Positions 62,152 to 64,000 of a stretch of DNA of 64,000 nt are shown in pieces (within the stretch, counting starts at the first letter, position 1; the number at the start of each line of letters is the position of its first letter). The position numbers and the translations under genes are program-made. The stretch covers positions 1-64,000 of the forward strand of contig NZ_VMSO01000002.1 in NCBI RefSeq assembly GCF_008691045.1, written 5' to 3'. A model generated the notes under the pieces. It saw only the letters and a list, made by a program, of their open reading frames with translations, searched no databases and had not been told where the DNA came from. This stretch comes from Mediterraneibacter catenae (lineage in GTDB: Bacteria; Bacillota; Clostridia; Lachnospirales; Lachnospiraceae).

Positions 62152-63642
62152 TTACAGCACACTGATAAAGCGACGGAATGCTTCCAGTCCCTCGTCTGTG
62201 TATTTATATACACCGGCATCCTCAAGTACCTGACAGAAAACTTTGCCGACTTCCTGCTCCAGGATGTGCATGATGTTGTCTTCGTTGATATCTGTATAGG
62301 ACGGCAGGAATTCGTCTACCCAGTCCGCGTGTTTTTCGATCTGTTCGTTGCTGCGGATGTCTTTCCCTTCCAGGATGTATTCTTTCAGCAGTTCCATTTC
62401 GCCTTTCAGGCGGGCCGGAAGAACAGCAAGACCCATAACCTCGATCAGGCCGATGTTTTCTTTCTTGATGTGATGCAGGTTTGCATGCGGGTGATATACA
62501 CCGAGCGGGTGCTCCTCTGTAGTAATATTGTTCCTGAGAGTCAGATCCAGCTCGTACAAACCGTCTTTCATACGTGCGATCGGAGTGATCGTATTGTGCG
62601 GAGTTCCGTCTGTCTCGGCGTAGATAAATGCATCCTCATCGGTGTAGGAACGCCATTTGCCGAGAATATGGTCCGCAAGGTCGATGATCCGCTCCGTGTC
62701 TTTGCCGCGCAGACGGATAACTGACAGAGGCCATTTTACGATGCCGGCCTCTATGTCTTCATAACCGGTCACTGTAAAGTTTTCGATGACCGGAGCTTTT
62801 GCCATGGCAAAAGTATAGTGGCCTCCCTGGAAGTGGTCGTGACTTAGGATCGAACCGCCTACGATCGGCAGATCCGCATTGGAACCCAGGAAGTAATGCG
62901 GAAACAGTTTGATGAAATCAAACAGCTTGGCAAATGCACTGCGGTCTATCTTCATCGGAATATGCTCTCCGTTAAACACGATGCAGTGCTCGTTGTAATA
63001 TACGTAAGGCGAGTACTGAAATCCCCATTTCTTTCCCTGGATCGTGATCGGGATGATGCGGTGATTCTCCCGTGCGGGATGGTTCACGCGTCCTGCATAG
63101 CCCTCGTTCTCCATGCAGAGCTGGCATTTCGGGTAAGAGGATGACTTTGCGGCTCCCGCGGCTGCGATGGCTTTCGGATCCTTCTCGGGTTTGGAGAGAT
63201 TGATCGTGATATCCAGAGTGCCATACTGGGTGTCTACCGTCCATTTACGGTCGCGGCTGATGCGGTAGCGGCGGATATAATCGCTGTCCTGACTCAGCTT
63301 GTAATAATATGCAGTCGCAGCTTCCGGTGAATTTTCATATTCTTTCCAGAAACGCTCCTGGATCTGCGCCGGACGCGGTACGAGACAGTTCATAAGTTTT
63401 GTGTCGAACAGATCGCGGTATGTAACACTGTCCTCGATGATGCCGCGTTTTACAGCCTCGTCGAGAAGATCTTTCAATACATCTTCCAGAACAATATTGT
63501 CCGGATCGCAGGGCACATCCTCATAATCGTCTTCCTTCATAAGGTCAAGCAGGAGATTGGTTGTATAGATCCGTTCGCTTTCAGGCGTCAGTCCTGAATT
63601 GATTCCGTATTGTACCAGTTTTTTTATTGATTCATAAATCAT
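62152..63642 (-). CDS. galT: UDP-glucose--hexose-1-phosphate uridylyltransferase
   Basis: A 496-residue enzyme of the larger Gram-positive GalT type, distinct from the ~350-residue E. coli form. It transfers UMP between UDP-glucose and galactose-1-phosphate. Typical parts are CLVPRPAQIQERFWKEY, YPKCQLCMENEGYAGRVNHPARENHRIIPI, YYNEHCIVFNGEHIPM, LPIVGGSILSHDHFQGGHYTFAMAK with the His cluster, and LGVYHPHANLHHIKKENIGLIEVMG. AAAGGAG precedes the ATG. It lies 50 bases downstream of galK in the same direction. Confidence 0.95.
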   Translation of the reverse strand: MIYESIKKLVQYGINSGLTPESERIYTTNLLLDLMKEDDYEDVPCDPDNIVLEDVLKDLLDEAVKRGIIEDSVTYRDLFDTKLMNCLVPRPAQIQERFWKEYENSPEAATAYYYKLSQDSDYIRRYRISRDRKWTVDTQYGTLDITINLSKPEKDPKAIAAAGAAKSSSYPKCQLCMENEGYAGRVNHPARENHRIIPITIQGKKWGFQYSPYVYYNEHCIVFNGEHIPMKIDRSAFAKLFDFIKLFPHYFLGSNADLPIVGGSILSHDHFQGGHYTFAMAKAPVIENFTVTGYEDIEAGIVKWPLSVIRLRGKDTERIIDLADHILGKWRSYTDEDAFIYAETDGTPHNTITPIARMKDGLYELDLTLRNNITTEEHPLGVYHPHANLHHIKKENIGLIEVMGLAVLPARLKGEMELLKEYILEGKDIRSNEQIEKHADWVDEFLPSYTDINEDNIMHILEQEVGKVFCQVLEDAGVYKYTDEGLEAFRRFISVL

Positions 63643-63692
63643 GGAAGATTTCTCCTTTCAGAAAAATATGTGGATTTAAAAATATTCATCGC

Positions 63693-64000
63693 TTAATCAA
63701 TCCGTGAAGCTCCGTCTCCGATATCTACAGTATAGAATTCAGCTTCATGTCCGACTTTCTCTTTATATGTTTTTCCAATGTCGTTAATGAAGGTATCCAC
63801 AGCGTCATTTTTGACAATGCTCACTGTACATCCGCCGAATCCGCCTCCGGTGATACGGGAGCCGATGACGCCTGGAATCTTCCATGCAAGATCAACAAGA
63901 ATGTCAATTTCCTCGCAGGATACTTCGTAATCATCACGAAGAGAGATGTGGGACTGGTTCATGAGCTGGCCGAATTTATTGATATCCCCGTCTCTTAAAG
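63693..64000 (-). CDS. galK: Galactokinase, C-terminal part (runs off the window edge)
   Basis: About 102 codons of the C-terminus are present; the 5' part lies beyond position 64000. It reads FGQLMNQSHISLRDDYEVSCEEIDILVDLAW and the GHMP-kinase motif GVIGSRITGGGFGGCTVSIV, diagnostic of galactokinase. It phosphorylates galactose for GalT, whose gene follows. The partial state is due to the window boundary, not damage. Confidence 0.93.
   Translation of the reverse strand, partial: LRDGDINKFGQLMNQSHISLRDDYEVSCEEIDILVDLAWKIPGVIGSRITGGGFGGCTVSIVKNDAVDTFINDIGKTYKEKVGHEAEFYTVDIGDGASRID

Overview
The window looks like a chromosome segment of an anaerobic gut Firmicute, most likely a Lachnospiraceae-type clostridium. 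The reasons are strong AGGAGG ribosome sites throughout, intracellular plant-glycan loci built from AraC regulators, GPH symporters and GH2/GH3/GH43/GH78 enzymes, a CBS/DRTGG inorganic pyrophosphatase, an ECF sigma/DUF4179 pair and soluble Hdr/Flx electron-transfer proteins. I see no rRNA, tRNA, CRISPR array, phage or intact insertion sequence. Species assignment is inference.

Layout. 1-4.4 kb: housekeeping genes (S1-domain protein, Mn-dependent pyrophosphatase, flavin reductase-like protein, threonine aldolase-like enzyme). 4.4-18.0 kb: first glycan locus (AraC, GH2, GPH symporter, GH3, GH43 with discoidin domain, GH78, second GH43). 18.1-26.9 kb: DUF4179 anti-sigma and ECF sigma, an orphan RelB/DinJ antitoxin, enolase with a structured leader, a MATE exporter facing a MerR-RDD membrane regulator, and a MNT/HEPN pair followed by an esterase. 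26.9-40.0 kb: second glycan locus (AraC, GH3, GPH symporter, GH43, two GH78 rhamnosidases, membrane-anchored SGNH esterase). 40.0-47.8 kb: DUF368 lipid carrier transporter, AAA/PD-DEXK protein, sugar nucleotidyltransferase, galE, YkgJ protein, and a CsoR sensor with a P1B metal ATPase. 48.0-60.9 kb: a long redox operon. 61.2 kb to the end: an Rpn-family nuclease and galT-galK (galK runs off the edge).

The most interesting part is 48.1-60.9 kb. One direction, tight spacing and one strong promoter link NAD-dependent lactate dehydrogenase, HdrB, HdrC, HdrA, an MvhD/FlxD-like protein, FlxB, FlxC and FlxA-like proteins, an iron-sulfur and a flavoprotein subunit of a soluble fumarate reductase, an aspartate:alanine-exchanger-type permease and two-subunit class I fumarase. 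There is no membrane anchor or quinone-type subunit. I read this as a cytoplasmic, probably flavin-bifurcating, NADH/ferredoxin-linked fumarate reductase with its own dicarboxylate supply. A near-perfect Rex operator covers the -35 element, so the operon probably responds to NADH/NAD+.

The two glycan loci are parallel in design: AraC regulator, GPH symporter, then GH3/GH43/GH78 enzymes without signal peptides. The cell would import small rhamnose-, arabinose- and glucose/galactose-bearing oligosaccharides or glycosides and cut them inside. Released galactose could enter the Leloir pathway through the galE, galT and galK genes here.
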